A stretch of 64,000 nt of DNA, from contig NZ_LLXX01000118.1 in NCBI RefSeq assembly GCF_001440405.1, positions 116,182 to 180,181 of the forward strand, written 5' to 3'. The notes under the pieces are model-generated. The model was not told the DNA's origin and made no database searches. It worked only from the letters and a program-made list of their open reading frames with translations. This document shows, piece by piece, positions 62,377 to 64,000 of this stretch. The DNA comes from Bradyrhizobium valentinum. Lineage in GTDB: Bacteria > Pseudomonadota > Alphaproteobacteria > Rhizobiales > Xanthobacteraceae. How positions within the stretch are numbered: the stretch's first letter is position 1; the number at the start of each line of letters is the position of its first letter. The translations under genes were made by a program, and so were the position numbers.

Positions 62377-62910
62377 TCAGGCCGGCAGCCGGCGATCGTA
62401 TTCCTGCTGCAGGCGGGCCCAGCCGTCCCAGAACGGTGCCGGTTCCTTGTCGTTGGCGCGGGCGACCAGGACATCGAGATGCATGTGCCAGCCGGCGCTG
62501 ACCTTGAGCATGGTCGAGCGATCGGGCAGACGGCGATGGATCACGGTGAGCAGCACTCCCGTGCCCTTCGGCTCCAATTCGAACGTGACGTCGCCGCTGT
62601 TGTTCCAGGCGATGGAAAGCTTGCGCATCGGATCGAGTTCGGTGATCCGGCTCTGCATACGGTGCTCTTCGGGAAAATCCGCCGGCCGCTTGCTTGGGGG
62701 ATCGTTGAGTTCGTCGTTGCGCCAGACGAACTCGACGGGCGCGCCGACCTTCATCTCCATCGCGCCCGCCGCCAGCCACTTGCTGCGCAGGTCGCTGTCG
62801 GTGAGATAGGCCCAGATCCGCTCGATCGGACCGGGCAGAAGCCGCTGAATCCTAAGCGTGGTCGGCTCGATGAGCGCGCCATAGCCGTCGGGCTTTGTCG
62901 TTGCATTCAT
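62377..62910 (-). CDS. SRPBCC/AHSA1-type START-like protein
   Basis: 177 residues. IQRLLPGPIERIWAYLTDSDLRSKWLAAG, PVEFVWRNDEL, SIAWNNSGDVTFELEPKGTGVLLTVIHRRLPD and GWHMHLDVLVARANDKEPAPFWDGWARL are typical of the helix-grip AHSA1 (Activator of Hsp90-like) domain. Such proteins bind hydrophobic ligands and often lie beside an ArsR regulator, as here. Four bases separate it from the arsR stop. Confidence 0.92.
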   Translation of the reverse strand: MNATTKPDGYGALIEPTTLRIQRLLPGPIERIWAYLTDSDLRSKWLAAGAMEMKVGAPVEFVWRNDELNDPPSKRPADFPEEHRMQSRITELDPMRKLSIAWNNSGDVTFELEPKGTGVLLTVIHRRLPDRSTMLKVSAGWHMHLDVLVARANDKEPAPFWDGWARLQQEYDRRLPA

Positions 62911-62913
62911 TGT

Positions 62914-63267
62914 CTACTCCTTCACCTTTTTTGCTTTCGCTTCGTCTTCTGCACGCAGCAGCGCTTCCAGCGAGTCGAGCTTTGCGTTCCAGAACCGCTC
63001 GTAACGGCGGAGCCACGCGTCGGCTTCCGCAAGCCGCGCCGCCTCGAGGCGGCACAGATGGGTGCGGCCGCGGATCGTGCGCGTCACAAGCCCGGCGTTC
63101 TCCAGCACCCGCACATGTTTCGACGCGCCGGCGAAGCTCATGTGGAACGGGGTCGCCAGTTCCCCGATCGTGAGTTCGCGTTCGGCCAATTGTCCAAGCA
63201 TCGCCCGGCGCGTGGGGTCCGCGAGGGCATGGAAAACAGCGTCGAGATGTGCCGAATGTTCAACCAT
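62914..63267 (-). CDS. ArsR-family winged-helix regulator
   Basis: 117 residues from ATG 63265-63267 (an ATG six codons upstream is possible). HLDAVFHALADPTRRAMLGQLAERELTIGELATPFHMSFAGASKHVRVLENAGLVTRTIRGRTHLCRLEAARL is the ArsR/SmtB fold, of the SRPBCC-partner subtype lacking the metal-binding Cys-Val-Cys. It is the first gene of the operon ArsR-SRPBCC-DUF899-membrane protein. It probably represses its own operon. Confidence 0.92.
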   Translation of the reverse strand: MVEHSAHLDAVFHALADPTRRAMLGQLAERELTIGELATPFHMSFAGASKHVRVLENAGLVTRTIRGRTHLCRLEAARLAEADAWLRRYERFWNAKLDSLEALLRAEDEAKAKKVKE

Positions 63268-63342
63268 GTGGTTTAGTATAGGCATGCAACTCGAATAGTC
63301 AACCGATCGGTTTAACGTTTTCGTGATGGGTCCCCGACCGCC

Positions 63343-64000
63343 CTAGCCGTCCGGCAAAGTGTAGACGGCGCAGCGAGTTGCGATACCGCGCAACGCGTGC
63401 GTTCCCAGGGGGACCAGCGCTGCGCTTGTTTCAGCAGCGACCGCGCCGGAGATGAGGACCGTTCGCCCGAGCGGCCGGCAAAGGCCTTCCAGCCGGCTGG
63501 CGAGATTCACCGCGGGCCCGATCGCGGTGAAATCCAGCCGATCGGCCGCGCCGACATTGCCCCATAGAATTTCGCCGAGATGCAGGGCCACGCCGAACGA
63601 CAGCGACGGCAACCCCTGCTCTCGCCGCGTCGTATCGAGATGCGCCATTCCGGATTTCGCGGAAGCAACGGCGCGCAGCGCGGCGTCGCAGGCTTCGCGC
63701 GGCTTGTCGCTGACCGGGAAGATGGCGAGCACGCCGTCGCCGATGAATTTCAACACCTCGCCGCCGAAGGCATGGACGGCACCGCCGATGCAATCGAACC
63801 AGCCACCAAGCGCGGCGATAACGGCGGCCGGAGGCTCGGCCTCGGACAGCGCGGTGAAGCTGCGCAGATCGGCATAGAGCAACACCGCACGAATGGTCTC
63901 GCCGACTTCGCGCCGCAGCGGCCCTGCCAGCACGCGCGCCGCACTGCGCCGGCCGAGATAGGCCTCGAGGGCGGCCGAGAGTGTTGCGCGCGCCGAGAGT
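63343..64000 (-). CDS. Class III nucleotidyl cyclase, C-terminal part (cut by window edge)
   Basis: The open frame runs from a stop at 63343 off the right edge; residues before the first in-window GTG read ...LEAYLGRRSAARVLAGPLRRE, the usual linker of this subgroup. VLLYADLRSFTALSE has the first metal Asp, FIGDGVLAIFP the second, and DFTAIGPAVNLASRLEG supplies the purine Asp and the Asn/Arg pair. Likely an adenylate or guanylate cyclase whose N-terminal sensor is outside the window. The third class III cyclase here. Confidence 0.85.
   Translation of the reverse strand, partial: LSARATLSAALEAYLGRRSAARVLAGPLRREVGETIRAVLLYADLRSFTALSEAEPPAAVIAALGGWFDCIGGAVHAFGGEVLKFIGDGVLAIFPVSDKPREACDAALRAVASAKSGMAHLDTTRREQGLPSLSFGVALHLGEILWGNVGAADRLDFTAIGPAVNLASRLEGLCRPLGRTVLISGAVAAETSAALVPLGTHALRGIATRCAVYTLPDG

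Overview
The window is about 64 kb of GC-rich chromosome from an alphaproteobacterium of the order Hyphomicrobiales, most likely Bradyrhizobium or a close relative. I infer this from gene content and order (rpsF-rpsR-DUF2232-rplI-dnaB-alr-radA-cvpA-purF), a liv-type amide/amino-acid ABC operon plus an extra liv-type binding protein, several class III nucleotidyl cyclases, and intergenic palindromic repeats of the kind scattered through Bradyrhizobium genomes. No tRNA, rRNA, CRISPR array, complete IS element or prophage was seen.

Layout. 1-2.1 kb: end of a LysE-type exporter, a membrane fatty-acid desaturase and its TetR regulator with a perfect operator palindrome. 2.4-8.5 kb: ribosomal cluster rpsF-rpsR ... 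DUF2232-rplI, interrupted by a TAXI-type TRAP transporter operon with a 31-residue membrane ORF. 8.4-12.7 kb: thioesterase/TetR pair, a c-type cytochrome with a very long Lys/Ala/Pro tail, a cyclopropane fatty acid synthase, and two small ORFs around a CRP-like site. 13-19.3 kb: dnaB, alr, a Cys-rich secreted protein, xth, a cupin, a nucleotidyl cyclase and a TSUP permease. 19.4-27 kb: a membrane-anchored cyclase, then an AT-richer two-gene cassette (DUF5131 three-Cys protein plus TcmP partner) set directly against radA, whose sigma-70 promoter overlaps a perfect alphaproteobacterial LexA box; then cvpA and purF. 27-34.6 kb: SDR, NHL-repeat remnant, orphan ABC binding protein, MFS exporter, der, lipoprotein and TPR envelope proteins. 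34.6-43.8 kb: acyl-CoA ligase, panB, nnrU, an ech-tetR unit with paired operators, prfC, a guanidine-II riboswitch upstream of a guanidinium exporter, and a PHO-box-preceded DUF47-pit phosphate uptake operon. 43.9-48.6 kb: livGFKHM operon. 49-57.5 kb: tandem PAS_5 proteins, ArsC/Spx-like protein, DUF5993-dsbB, GST, SDR-HAD, thpR, IlvD/Edd dehydratase and M20 amidohydrolase. 57.5-64 kb: Lin0512 gene with a duplicated fragment flanking a glycolipid-binding-domain gene, quinone-reductase/IclR pair, an ArsR-SRPBCC-DUF899 operon with a coupled 95-residue membrane protein, and a cyclase cut by the window edge.

The most interesting items are the TcmP/DUF5131 cassette abutting radA with its SOS-type promoter, the guanidine-II riboswitch, the PHO box, several palindromic operators that can be paired with adjacent TetR/IclR genes, and the duplicated Lin0512 segment with a 12-nt microdeletion. 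All functional assignments come from reading motifs and context; no database search was run.
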